From NCBI GenBank assembly GCA_965372745.1, contig CBDVDM010000001.1:124001-188000 (forward strand): a stretch of 64,000 bases of DNA. The letters run 5' to 3'. A program made the position numbers and the translations under genes. Every line of letters starts with the position of its first letter. Position 1 is the first letter of the stretch. The notes under the pieces were generated by a model. The model was not told where the DNA came from. It ran no database searches and saw nothing but the letters and a program-made list of their open reading frames with translations. This DNA is from VRUG01 sp965372745. GTDB lineage: Bacteria > Planctomycetota > Phycisphaerae > Sedimentisphaerales > Anaerobacaceae. This document shows positions 54,827 to 63,341 of this stretch, one piece after another.

Positions 54827-55798
54827 TTACAAGCTGCTCAGCCAGTTTTCTGCAAAAACAGCAAAGTCAACCAGGTCAACATCACCATCCAGCTCTAAAT
54901 CGGAGCCCTGACAATAATTATTTTCAGCTGCGCAATCGTCATCCAGCCAATAGAGGACAAAATCTTCGAGGTCGTTATTGTCAACGATGTAGTCACCATT
55001 GAAATCGCCAGGTGTTGGTTTATCACAGGTTGTTATAGATTGTGACACAAAATCGGTATATGCGCTGACGCGCACGGAATCCAGGTAATTCCGGTCAAAA
55101 GCAGGGGTATACCAGCTTTTATCCACAACTTTCAAGCCGCGGGATAGTCCTGCTACTTTCCATTCGGAATTGTCTTTTATGAACCATCCGCCACCGGAAT
55201 CAAATTCAGCTATGGTGCATTCGTAGAGAGAGGCTGAAGGCGAATTAAAATGAGCGACGAGTATCTCGGAATCGTAAGTATCGGTGTCAACAAAGCCAAC
55301 GTTGTCGACTTGGTTTGTACCGAAAAGAAGGGGACTGTTGATGTTATTAGTTTCCGTGGTCCATGTGTAATAGTTTGTATATTCTTCATTTCGACGTTTA
55401 CCGAATCCACCGATTACTATCGGTTGTCCAATTTCATTTGGTTCAGTATACATGTCAACATAAGATTTTAAGTTAGCGCTGTGTAATTTAACCACACGGA
55501 AATCAGCAGTTGGATGCGGCCATATCTTATCAATGCTGTATGTTACGCCTCCGATTACTACAGGGGTAGCTAAGGTTCCTCCCTGATGTTTAGTGGTGAT
55601 GATATAATTTGGTGCAATTGCTACGCATGAGGCATTGGTACGCCAGCATCCTACTACATTAGAATCTGGTCTTTCTGTCCATGTTGCCAGGTTTGGTTCA
55701 TATGTAGGATGAAGAACAATACCAAAAGACTGCTCTGCTCTAAATAGTAAAAGGATTGATATAATAAAAAAGAAAATATTTCTTGCCGGGCATTTCAT
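54827..55798 (-). CDS. Exported trypsin-like (S1) protease with C-terminal dockerin
   Basis: The protein has 323 residues. The signal peptide (IFFFIISILLLFRAEQSFG) is followed by a chymotrypsin-fold domain with the triad His71 (IITTKHQGG), Asp99 (TADFRVVKL) and Ser201 (EFDSGGGWF). Its C-terminus is a planctomycete-type dockerin (about 262-320: DFNGDYIVDNNDLEDFVLYWL and DLELDGDVDLVDFAVFAENWL) with Cys pairs like those of the giant beta-helix protein. It is probably exported and anchored by cohesin interaction. It has its own promoter at 55893-55921 and a perfect 22-bp palindrome in its 5' region. No ribosome site is obvious before ATG 55798. Confidence 0.9.
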   Translation of the reverse strand: MKCPARNIFFFIISILLLFRAEQSFGIVLHPTYEPNLATWTERPDSNVVGCWRTNASCVAIAPNYIITTKHQGGTLATPVVIGGVTYSIDKIWPHPTADFRVVKLHSANLKSYVDMYTEPNEIGQPIVIGGFGKRRNEEYTNYYTWTTETNNINSPLLFGTNQVDNVGFVDTDTYDSEILVAHFNSPSASLYECTIAEFDSGGGWFIKDNSEWKVAGLSRGLKVVDKSWYTPAFDRNYLDSVRVSAYTDFVSQSITTCDKPTPGDFNGDYIVDNNDLEDFVLYWLDDDCAAENNYCQGSDLELDGDVDLVDFAVFAENWLSSL

Positions 55799-55808
55799 AA
55801 ATTAAAAA

Positions 55809-55830
55809 TGAATATCTTTAAAGATATTCA
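55809..55830. promoter_or_regulatory. Perfect 22-bp palindrome before the S1 protease gene
   Basis: TGAATATCTTT (55809-55819) is exactly mirrored by AAAGATATTCA (55820-55830), 11 bp before the start codon. It may be a protein-binding site or an mRNA hairpin controlling translation. Confidence 0.6.
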
Positions 55831-55892
55831 GATGGTTCCCCCGTAAAAATCACCCTGTCTTCCTGGTCTTTATCTTCCATACTGAAAACAGT

Positions 55893-55921
55893 ATTATACC
55901 AGAAATAAACAATTTATACAA
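55893..55921 (-). promoter_or_regulatory. Promoter of the S1 protease gene
   Basis: On the minus strand TTGTAT (55921-55916), 17 bp and TATAAT (55898-55893). An inverted repeat ATACTG-AAAA-CAGTAT (55879-55894) overlaps the end of the -10 and the likely start of transcription, and could be an operator. Confidence 0.6.
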
Positions 55922-55976
55922 GTAAAATCTTTATTTACAGCACGATAAAGTGCTATAAATTGAAAATTACATGCGC

Positions 55977-56342
55977 TCATGCTGAGTAGATAATAACAAT
56001 TCCAAGTGCGAACAAAACTAAAGCTAAAGTACGAAAAAAGAATTTTGACTGTTTTTGGTACCAGCCGATTATACTATTAATTTTTTCCTGACCAAGAAGA
56101 ATTATTAGCAGACCAGCCACTAAAAAAACTATTCCCAAAGTACCTATTACCACCGGCATATCACATTCACGAGCTCCAAGCAGAAAAACAATACCCAATA
56201 TAAACCTTGCTAATGCAGCCAAATATATTCGTTTGCCTTTTTTAAAAAATTCCATTAGCGATTTAAAAATATCCGGTTTCAAAAAATAGCCAATTGCTGT
56301 CAGAACAAACACGACCCCTATTACTTTGATAACTAAATTCAT
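55977..56342 (-). CDS. Small integral-membrane protein of unknown function
   Basis: The protein has 121 residues with about four hydrophobic helices: VIKVIGVVFVLTAIGYFL, YLAALARFILGIVFLLGA, PVVIGTLGIVFLVAGLLIILL and FRTLALVLFALGIVIIYSA. Two positive loops lie between the first two and the last two. I recognise no family with confidence. GGGAGC precedes ATG 56342. It lies between the NusG-like gene and the dockerin protease, on the same strand as both, and may be the last gene of the unit starting with the UDP-sugar dehydrogenase. It could be a transport or sensor accessory, but nothing in its sequence says so. Confidence 0.65.
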   Translation of the reverse strand: MNLVIKVIGVVFVLTAIGYFLKPDIFKSLMEFFKKGKRIYLAALARFILGIVFLLGARECDMPVVIGTLGIVFLVAGLLIILLGQEKINSIIGWYQKQSKFFFRTLALVLFALGIVIIYSA

Positions 56343-56387
56343 TTTTCAGCTCCCTCACTTTCTATCAAAGAATTATCATTTAAAACT

Positions 56388-56942
56388 TTAGGGCAAATCA
56401 ACTGCCTCAACCATATCGGCGTCTACTTCAACACTTGCTGCCTGACCCAACATATCTATCTGCAGAATCAAACGCATTGCCCCTTTTGTTGTTACTACAA
56501 TCCCCTGCAAATTTTCTAATGGACCTGCAATTACACGACAATATTGACCTTTTTTGAGATAGTCATGAGGCACTAACTCAGCTCCGGCTCGCAGCGCCTG
56601 TTCAATCTTAGCTAACTCATTAAGTAATTGTTCCTGGTTTTCAACTTCAATGAGATTTGCTACTCGATTTGTGCGCAAAACTTCGAGCCGTTGTTTTTCA
56701 TCGCCGCAAAAAAACACATAGCCGCTAAATAGTGGCAAGAGCGACTGTATCTTTCGTCCCTTGTGACGACGAATATTCCACGTCATCGGCAAAAAATAGG
56801 AAATGTTCCTGTCAACCAAATCATGAGCGAAGGCTTTTTCATTTCTGCTTTTTGTGTGTGCTACCCACCACTGGCCTGTGAAATCACGGATTGATTCCGT
56901 TTCAGGCCAGGAAAACGGCGGATTTTCGCTTGCTTTAAGCAA
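56388..56942 (-). CDS. NusG/RfaH-like transcription antitermination protein
   Basis: The protein has 184 residues: an NGN domain (about 20-115: WWVAHTKSRNEKAFAHDLVDRNISYFLPM; LFSGYVFF) and a C-terminal KOW domain (about 125-180: KKGQYCRVIAGPLENLQGIVV). Specialised NusG paralogues such as RfaH, UpxY and LoaP promote read-through of long surface-polysaccharide operons. A paralogue beside polysaccharide genes fits that role rather than housekeeping NusG. The start is TTG 56942, supported by AGAGGTAG upstream. It follows the UDP-sugar dehydrogenase by 29 bp and is likely in its operon. Confidence 0.88.
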   Translation of the reverse strand: MLKASENPPFSWPETESIRDFTGQWWVAHTKSRNEKAFAHDLVDRNISYFLPMTWNIRRHKGRKIQSLLPLFSGYVFFCGDEKQRLEVLRTNRVANLIEVENQEQLLNELAKIEQALRAGAELVPHDYLKKGQYCRVIAGPLENLQGIVVTTKGAMRLILQIDMLGQAASVEVDADMVEAVDLP

Positions 56943-56971
56943 TTTGACTACCTCTTTCGTTAGACTAACGC

Positions 56972-58285
56972 TTATGCCTTGATAATTTTCTTTCGACCTT
57001 TTCGTACTGAAGCAGTGGCATTACGAGTATCAACAATTAACCTGGAATTTTGAACTATCCAGTCATAATCGTAATCACTGTGGTCGGTCGAAATCAGAAC
57101 AACATCATAACCGGCTAACATTCTTGCTGACAGCTTTTTGCTGGCCATTTTAAGGTCATGCTCTCGCTGCTTATGGGTTTTAGCAATGTAGGGGTCATTG
57201 TAGTCGACCTTAGCTCCTTTTTTGTATAGCAGCTCAATCAGTTCAACTGAAGGGGATTCCCGTAAGTCATCTATATCTTTTTTGTATGCCAAACCAAGCA
57301 CAAGTACCTTTGAACCTTTTAAGCTTTTCTTTTGCTCATTTAAAGCCTCTATGGTTTTTGCAATAACATAGTTTGGCATATTAGTATTGATTTCACCTGC
57401 CAGTTCGATAAATCTCGTCGGCATACCATATTGTCTTGCCTTCCATGTAAGATAAAACGGGTCAATGGGAATGCAATGTCCGCCAAGCCCGGGACCGGGA
57501 TAGAACGCATTGTAACCAAATGGTTTTGTACTTGCTGCTTTTATAACCTCCCAGATATCGATACCCATCTTATCAAATACTATCTTAAGTTCATTAACCA
57601 TTGCAATGTTTATACAACGATAAACATTCTCAAGAATCTTTGATGCTTCTGCCGCTTCAAGGCTGGATACCGGCACAGTTTTGACTATCGCTGTGTTGTA
57701 AAGTTTGCATGCCGTCTTGCAGCAGAGATTTGTTAATCCGCCTACGACCTTTGGTATTGTTTTAGTTGTATAGTTTTTATTGCCTGGGTCCTCACGTTCA
57801 GGTGAATATGCAAGGTAGAAATCTTTTCCGGCTTTTAGTTTGCTTCTTTCAAGAATCGGGGCAACCAGTTCGCGGGTAGTTCCGGGATAAGTCGTACTTT
57901 CAAAAATTATTAGTTGGCCTCGTTGTAGATACCTGGAGATTGTTTCGCTGCTTTTTATAATAAATTGCATATCAGGCTCGCGGTTCTGCGTTAGTGGTGT
58001 AGGTACGCAAACTAATACTGCGTCAACGTTTTTCAGCCTGGCCATATTAGTTGTTGCTCTAAACAGGCCTGTTTTGACTATCTGTTTTATGTGAGAATGC
58101 GGTATGTGCTTGATAATACTTCGGCCTGAATTTAAAATCCGAACTTTTTTTTCATCAATGTCAAAACCTATTACCTTTAGACCTGACAGTGCAAATTCCC
58201 GTACCAGCGGAAGCCCCACATAACCAAGTCCGAGGACACCTACTATAATCTTTTTATCTTTGATTTTTCTTTCTAATTTTGTCAT
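56972..58285 (-). CDS. UDP-N-acetyl-D-glucosamine/mannosamine 6-dehydrogenase (WbpA/WecC/TviB type)
   Basis: This enzyme oxidises the C6 of a UDP-HexNAc to the uronic acid using NAD. It has 437 residues with the NAD motif GVLGLGYVGLPLV near residue 15, VCVPTPL near 92, the catalytic Cys in GLGGHCIPIDPFY near 268, and VLGLAYKKDIDDLRESPSVEL near 325. AAGG lies about 8 nt before ATG 58285. The choice among WbpA, WecC and TviB cannot be made from motifs alone. With the WbpP-like epimerase at 44429 it would yield an acidic amino-sugar precursor for exopolysaccharide. The NusG-like gene follows. Confidence 0.92.
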   Translation of the reverse strand: MTKLERKIKDKKIIVGVLGLGYVGLPLVREFALSGLKVIGFDIDEKKVRILNSGRSIIKHIPHSHIKQIVKTGLFRATTNMARLKNVDAVLVCVPTPLTQNREPDMQFIIKSSETISRYLQRGQLIIFESTTYPGTTRELVAPILERSKLKAGKDFYLAYSPEREDPGNKNYTTKTIPKVVGGLTNLCCKTACKLYNTAIVKTVPVSSLEAAEASKILENVYRCINIAMVNELKIVFDKMGIDIWEVIKAASTKPFGYNAFYPGPGLGGHCIPIDPFYLTWKARQYGMPTRFIELAGEINTNMPNYVIAKTIEALNEQKKSLKGSKVLVLGLAYKKDIDDLRESPSVELIELLYKKGAKVDYNDPYIAKTHKQREHDLKMASKKLSARMLAGYDVVLISTDHSDYDYDWIVQNSRLIVDTRNATASVRKGRKKIIKA

Positions 58286-58461
58286 AAAATACCTTTTTAA
58301 AGCCCCACCTAAAATTGCGTAAATAACCGGAAAAATCCGCTTTTCTGGTTATTTTCTTTATTTTTAATAATTAAACTTGTTATTATTTGTAGTCGATTAT
58401 ACAAAGTCAATGGTAATTTTGCGTTAATAAAACTAAAAAAGTCAAATAATTCGAGTAAACG

Positions 58462-59415
58462 ATGAATATTTTGTTTACATGTATTGGAAGAAGAGTTTCG
58501 CTGGTAAATAGTTTTCGCAAAGCTGCAACGCAATTAAAAATAAAAACTGCTTTGCTGGGAACTGATATCACAGAGCTTAGCCCAGCTATGCAATTGTGCG
58601 ATAAACGGTTTCTCGTTAAACCAACAACACATCCCGATTATATCAAGCAATTATTGCCAATTGTGAAAAAACACAAAGTAAAATTACTCATTCCTACGGT
58701 TGATTTAGACTTGAAACTTTTAGCCGAAAATAAACAAAAATTTAAAGCCATTGGTTGTCAGGTGCTCATATCTGCGCCTGAGGTTGTCGACATCTGCCAG
58801 GACAAGAGGCAAACTTTCCGATTTTTAGTTAAAAATGGTTTTGATACACCTGTTACTATGAGTATTCAGACTGCCTTAGGGAAAAAACTGAACTGGCCTT
58901 GTTTTCTAAAACCATGGGATGGACACGCCAGCAGAGGTACTGCCAAAGTAAAAAACAGAAAGGAACTTTTATTCTACTCTAAAAAAGTACCTAATGCCAT
59001 TTGTCAGGAATTTATAGATGGTACTGAATATACATGCGACGTTTATGTCGACTTTGAAATGAATATCCGATGTATTGTTCCAAGAAAAAGAATTGAAGTA
59101 AGAGCAGGTGAGGTTAGCAAAGCTCAGATAGTGAAAAACCACCATATCATGAGTGAGGCTAAAAGGCTCGTTGAATCTCTTGGTGCAGGTCCAGGAGTGA
59201 TCACATTGCAATTATTTCTAACCAGGGACAACAACATAAAATTTATCGAAATAAATCCAAGATTTGGGGGAGGAGTTCCACTTTCCATAAAGGCAGGAGC
59301 GAACTTTCCAAAATGGATTTTGCAGGAACTACTTGGGCAAAAACTAAATACCCGTTTTAATGGTTTTAAAGACAAACTAATCATGCTTCGCTACGATGCT
59401 GAGGTATGGTTGTAG
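58462..59415 (+). CDS. ATP-grasp protein
   Basis: This cytoplasmic protein of 317 residues contains a preATP-grasp region (MNILFTCIGRRVSLVNSFRKA) and a CPSase-like ATP-grasp domain: PCFLKPWDGHASRGTAKV near 152, ICQEFIDGTEYTCDVY near 180 and FIEINPRFGGGVPLS near 264. The Glu/Asn of EINPR and the Lys of LKPWDG match the ATP/Mg-binding positions. ATP-grasp enzymes ligate a carboxylate to an amine or thiol. The substrate here is unknown; its place beside a glycan-initiating transferase suggests decoration of a sugar precursor. ATG 58462 is 176 bp from the divergent dehydrogenase. Confidence 0.85.
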   Translation: MNILFTCIGRRVSLVNSFRKAATQLKIKTALLGTDITELSPAMQLCDKRFLVKPTTHPDYIKQLLPIVKKHKVKLLIPTVDLDLKLLAENKQKFKAIGCQVLISAPEVVDICQDKRQTFRFLVKNGFDTPVTMSIQTALGKKLNWPCFLKPWDGHASRGTAKVKNRKELLFYSKKVPNAICQEFIDGTEYTCDVYVDFEMNIRCIVPRKRIEVRAGEVSKAQIVKNHHIMSEAKRLVESLGAGPGVITLQLFLTRDNNIKFIEINPRFGGGVPLSIKAGANFPKWILQELLGQKLNTRFNGFKDKLIMLRYDAEVWL

Positions 59416-59440
59416 TCTTGCCAGATGAAAGAGAAAATAG

Positions 59441-60598
59441 ATGATACTTGATACAATAATTGGGCCAAACAGACCAATAACCTGGGTCTTAGACTTTTGG
59501 CCTATTTTAGCATCATCATTTATTGCTTCACTAACCGCAACATTACTGTGCAAAAAAATAGCCCTCAAATTTGGAATTGTAGACAAACCTGATAACCTTG
59601 TTAAAACACACAAAGAGCCTATAGCATATCTCGGCGGCATCGGAATACTGGTTGGATTAACAGTGGGCGTTCTCACAGGTATAGCATGTTTAAAAGACAA
59701 TGAATCTTTCTCAACAATACTAAAATGGTTACTGGGTATTCTTGCCGGCGGCTCCATTGCATGTTTTGTTGGATTAACTGACGATATGTTTGATATTAGT
59801 CCAAGACAAAAAATCCTCGGTCAGATTTTAGCTGCTGTTACATTGATTTTGGTTGGAATTACTCCGAATCTACATATGATTAATAAATTATTAAATATCT
59901 CTATTCCAGCCGGATTTGAAGTGCTTATTGAAATCTTACTCGTAATTATTTTTGTTTTAGGCGCCACAAACTCATTAAATCTTCTTGACGGACTTGACGG
60001 TTTGTGTGGTGGAGTAACCGCAATTATTACAATTGCCATGTTAATATTATCAATCCATTTGACTACCTGGGGTTTTAGCGAGGTTGGTGACCCTGTAAGG
60101 ATTATAATTTGCCTTGGCCTTGTAGGTGGTGTCTGTGGTTTCCTGCCTTTCAACCGATATCCTGCCAAAATATTTATGGGTGATGCCGGCAGCATGCTTT
60201 TAGGCTTCATGATAGCCACTCTAATGATATTATTCGCTGAGCAAATTCCAAGGTGGTGGATGGCATCAATTGTTGTGTTTGGCCTGCCAATTTTAGATAC
60301 CGCTGTTGCATTGGTTAGAAGGTTAATAAACCACAGGCCTTTGTTCGTTTCCGACCGTGGACACATTTATGACCAGATGATAGACAGAGGTATACCTTTG
60401 AAAAAAACTGTTGCGATTTGTTATGTACTTGCAAGTCTCTATGCATTAGTTGGCCTGGCAATGAGTCAAATAAGAACAAGGTATGCAGCTGTAGTTTATG
60501 TTGCTGTTTCTATCATCTCTGCCCTGATTATCTGGAAGAAAGGTTACCTGAAAATGGAAGGACTGCGGGGAGCAGTCCGAAAAGAAAAACAAACCTGA
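59441..60598 (+). CDS. Undecaprenyl-phosphate GlcNAc-1-phosphate transferase family (WecA/MraY type)
   Basis: This membrane enzyme transfers a HexNAc-1-phosphate from UDP-sugar to undecaprenyl phosphate, starting polysaccharide synthesis. Its 385 residues carry about 11 hydrophobic helices. The motifs are THKEPIAYLGGIGI near 46, the Mg-binding VGLTDDMFDISPRQK near 108, NSLNLLDGLDGLCGG near 178, FMGDAGSMLLGF near 245 and SDRGHIYDQMIDRG near 306, in the WecA/TagO order. The sugar is not determined by the sequence. ATG 59441 has an AGAGA-type site and follows the ATP-grasp gene by 25 bp. It is convergent with the M24 peptidase gene (41 bp between). Confidence 0.93.
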   Translation: MILDTIIGPNRPITWVLDFWPILASSFIASLTATLLCKKIALKFGIVDKPDNLVKTHKEPIAYLGGIGILVGLTVGVLTGIACLKDNESFSTILKWLLGILAGGSIACFVGLTDDMFDISPRQKILGQILAAVTLILVGITPNLHMINKLLNISIPAGFEVLIEILLVIIFVLGATNSLNLLDGLDGLCGGVTAIITIAMLILSIHLTTWGFSEVGDPVRIIICLGLVGGVCGFLPFNRYPAKIFMGDAGSMLLGFMIATLMILFAEQIPRWWMASIVVFGLPILDTAVALVRRLINHRPLFVSDRGHIYDQMIDRGIPLKKTVAICYVLASLYALVGLAMSQIRTRYAAVVYVAVSIISALIIWKKGYLKMEGLRGAVRKEKQT

Positions 60599-60639
60599 TC
60601 CACTAATTTTACAAAGTCACAAACAGATATTCAGTATCA

Positions 60640-61704
60640 TCAGTAATGTGAACAGTTGCTGCTTAGTATCTCATATCCTGTCTCGGTAACGAGAATGTCA
60701 TCTTCTATTCTTATACCTAATTTGCCGGGCAAATATACCCCTGGTTCTATAGTGATGACATGGCCTGCCAGTAATGTGCCCTTGCTTTTTCCTGAAATAA
60801 CAGGTTCTTCATGTACTTCCAGACCAAGCCCGTGTCCTGTGCTATGACCGAAAACCGGTAAATTATATTTTTTTATAACCGCTCTTGCTGCAGCATCGAC
60901 CTGGCTGATTTTAACGCTTGCCTTAATCATTCGTATCGCAGCCGCCTGAGCTTCTTCTACTGCCTTGAACACTTTTTTATATAGAGGATTAACCCTGCCA
61001 ACCGAAAAACATCTGGTCAGGTCGCTGCAATATCCTTTATATTTAACTCCGAAATCAATAAGGATACTGTCATTTTTCTTCAGTTTCCTTTTTCCGGGTT
61101 TATGATGCGGTTGTGAAGCATTTGGGCCAAAAGCGACAATTGTTTCAAAGCTGTTCATCGCTCCGGATTTGCGTATCTCAAGTTCCAGCCGGCCTGCCAA
61201 TTCATTTTCAGTTATGCCTGTCTTGATATTTCTTTTGATTTTTTCGAGTGCATTAGCTGCTATGACAACAGCAGTTTTTACAGCTTTGATTTCTGTCCTA
61301 TCTTTAATGCTGCGGATTGATTCAATTAGATTTGACACCGGCTTAACGTTTGCATTTAAATTCTTCTTTAATTTTCTTAAAATTGCTATAGTTACAGACT
61401 CTTCAATAGCTGCTGTTTTTACGGATTTTAACCTCTTTAAAAGTTCGGCAACAGCTTTGGGCATGGATTCGGTGCGTTCTGTTATTTGACAGCTGAGACA
61501 TTCTTTTTGTGCCTGTTCGGTATATCTGCTGTCTGTTAAGAGATAAACCTTTCTGTCTGTTATAACAGTCCAACTGTCATTACCTGAAAAACCGGTGACA
61601 TAAGTCACATTTACCGATTTTGTTATTATTAAACAATCTATTCGCCTTTTTTCCAATTGCTGACGAACGGCTTTAAGTCTTTCAGTTATTATTTTATCGT
61701 TCAT
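60640..61704 (-). CDS. Xaa-Pro aminopeptidase (M24 family)
   Basis: This peptidase removes an N-terminal residue preceding proline. It has 354 residues: an N-terminal creatinase-like domain (about 1-130; CLIITKSVNVTYVTGFSGND) and a C-terminal pita-bread domain with the two-metal ligands D/D in LIDFGVKYKGYCSDLTR near 215, His in GHSTGHGLGLEVHE near 295, and Glu/Glu in ITIEPGVYLPGKLGIRIEDD near 318. AAGGG precedes ATG 61704. Housekeeping peptidase; all ligands look intact. It could be a PepQ-like dipeptidase, but the length and two-domain layout fit Xaa-Pro aminopeptidases. Confidence 0.94.
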   Translation of the reverse strand: MNDKIITERLKAVRQQLEKRRIDCLIITKSVNVTYVTGFSGNDSWTVITDRKVYLLTDSRYTEQAQKECLSCQITERTESMPKAVAELLKRLKSVKTAAIEESVTIAILRKLKKNLNANVKPVSNLIESIRSIKDRTEIKAVKTAVVIAANALEKIKRNIKTGITENELAGRLELEIRKSGAMNSFETIVAFGPNASQPHHKPGKRKLKKNDSILIDFGVKYKGYCSDLTRCFSVGRVNPLYKKVFKAVEEAQAAAIRMIKASVKISQVDAAARAVIKKYNLPVFGHSTGHGLGLEVHEEPVISGKSKGTLLAGHVITIEPGVYLPGKLGIRIEDDILVTETGYEILSSNCSHY

Positions 61705-61898
61705 TTTGCCCTTTTTTAGAATATCAAAAACATGTTACAGGCTTTTAAGTACATTGATTACCAGTATCAAGGCGAAAAATAAAGGTTTTTTATTGTTTAT
61801 ACTTCTGCTTTTTTACATCTTGTTCCTAAGGCAACTTGTCGTTACAATATACGCCTTTATATAAATGAAAAATTGTTTTTTAATGTGTAGATTCTATT

Positions 61899-63086
61899 AT
61901 GTTGTTACCGATTCATACAAGCATAAGACCGGGAAAAACGCCTTACCTGAACTACGCTATTATAGCGATTAACGTTTTTTTATTTTTCGTTACGCATTCT
62001 TATCATCAATCGACGTATGGCGGCGGCCGTGTTTTGGCTTTATCGCCGTGGGCTGAACATTTTATGCTCAATCCAGCCAGCCCATCCCTTTGGCAGTTTG
62101 TAACGTACGCCTTTTTGCACGGTGGTTTTGCCCATATTTTCGGCAATATGTATTTTTTATACCTCTTCGGCAACAATGTTAATGATAAACTTGGCAATAC
62201 AAATTACCTGTGCCTTTATCTTGGCGGAGCTGTTTTTTCAGCTATCGGCCATACTGTCCTTCATATTAACCCTGTTCTTGGTGCCAGCGGCGCTGTTGCC
62301 GCCGTTACCGGTGCCTATCTGGTTCTTTTTCCTCAGACCTTAATTACCGTTTTATACTGGTTCATCTTCATTGGAACGATGGAATTGTCTGCACTGTATT
62401 TTATACTCTTTAAACTTATCGTCTGGGACAATATTTTCGAGCCTCGTCTTTCTCCTGCAGCCGTAGCTTATGATGCACATCTGGCCGGTTATACCTTCGG
62501 TATCGCAGCTATACTTATAATGCTTTCTACCGGCCTAATCAAGACCAGCCATTTTGACTTATGGTCCATGATTAAAAGGTGGAACCAGAAAAGACGATAC
62601 CGCGATGTTGCAGCAGGAGACTACGCTTCCTTGACGGGCCGAGCAGCAGCAAAGCGTATAAAAGTGAAGCAAATCAAAAAATCACCTGAACAAATAGAAA
62701 AAGAGGAAAAAATAACACAATTGCGAAATGAAATCGGAAGTTTGATTACCCAGCGAAATTTACCCACCGCTACTGAAAAGTACCTTGAACTTATAAAAAT
62801 GGATGACAAGCAGGTCCCGCCGCAACAGTATCTGCTGGACGTAGCAAATCAGCTCGCAAGTGAAAGCAAACACGCCGAATCTGCATTAGCCTACGAGAAA
62901 TTCCTAACCAGCTACGAAAAATATGAGCACATCGAGCAGGTTCAGCTAATGCTTGGAATCCTGTACTCGAGATATTTGAACCAGTCCGAATTAGCGATTA
63001 AGCACCTCAAAGCCGCTTGTAAAAAGCTCACCGAGCCCGGCCAGTTAAAAATGTGCAACGACGAACTCGACAAACTACAGGTTTAA
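61899..63086 (+). CDS. Rhomboid intramembrane serine protease with C-terminal TPR-like domain
   Basis: The protein has 395 residues. A six-helix rhomboid domain (about 15-220) carries the catalytic Ser130 in GASGAV and His194 in DAHLAG, plus the FLHGGFAHIFGNM loop near 72-84. The C-terminal half is a charged linker (about 225-290) and TPR-like helices (AESKHAESALAYEKFL; LGILYSRYLNQSELAIKHLKAA). Rhomboids cleave membrane proteins within the bilayer; the TPR part probably selects substrates or partners. ATG 61899 has no clear ribosome site. The fusion is found in planctomycetes and some other bacteria; its substrate is unknown. Confidence 0.93.
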   Translation: MLLPIHTSIRPGKTPYLNYAIIAINVFLFFVTHSYHQSTYGGGRVLALSPWAEHFMLNPASPSLWQFVTYAFLHGGFAHIFGNMYFLYLFGNNVNDKLGNTNYLCLYLGGAVFSAIGHTVLHINPVLGASGAVAAVTGAYLVLFPQTLITVLYWFIFIGTMELSALYFILFKLIVWDNIFEPRLSPAAVAYDAHLAGYTFGIAAILIMLSTGLIKTSHFDLWSMIKRWNQKRRYRDVAAGDYASLTGRAAAKRIKVKQIKKSPEQIEKEEKITQLRNEIGSLITQRNLPTATEKYLELIKMDDKQVPPQQYLLDVANQLASESKHAESALAYEKFLTSYEKYEHIEQVQLMLGILYSRYLNQSELAIKHLKAACKKLTEPGQLKMCNDELDKLQV

Positions 63087-63091
63087 GCTCC

Positions 63092-63107
63092 GACGGATAA
63101 ATCCGTC
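63092..63107 (+). other. Short perfect hairpin after the rhomboid gene
   Basis: GACGGAT-AA-ATCCGTC forms a 7-bp stem 6 bp after the stop codon. No T-run follows, so it is at most a weak or Rho-assisted terminator. The remaining gap to 63341 contains no recognisable gene or repeat; its GC rises toward the next gene. Confidence 0.5.
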
Positions 63108-63341
63108 TAAAGCCGGACGCTATGGCGCATTGAAGAAACAACGGAAACTTGTTATAATGGAAAAAGGAGCCTGTTTTTCCCGTTTTATGTCCGCCTCCCG
63201 CGGATATAAGCATTGTTGGGTGTCTAATGACTAAGAGACGTTTAAAAGAGTCTGATGTGTTGCGTTACAGCTATACACAGAAACGGAATAATCGGCCGCC
63301 CGGAAGCCTCGCCGTTTAGTCGCCGCAGAAAGGATCAAACG

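Noticed and set aside
55879..55894. LexA box at ATACTG-AAAA-CAGTAT
   Set aside because: The spacing between CTG and CAG is far shorter than in known LexA boxes.
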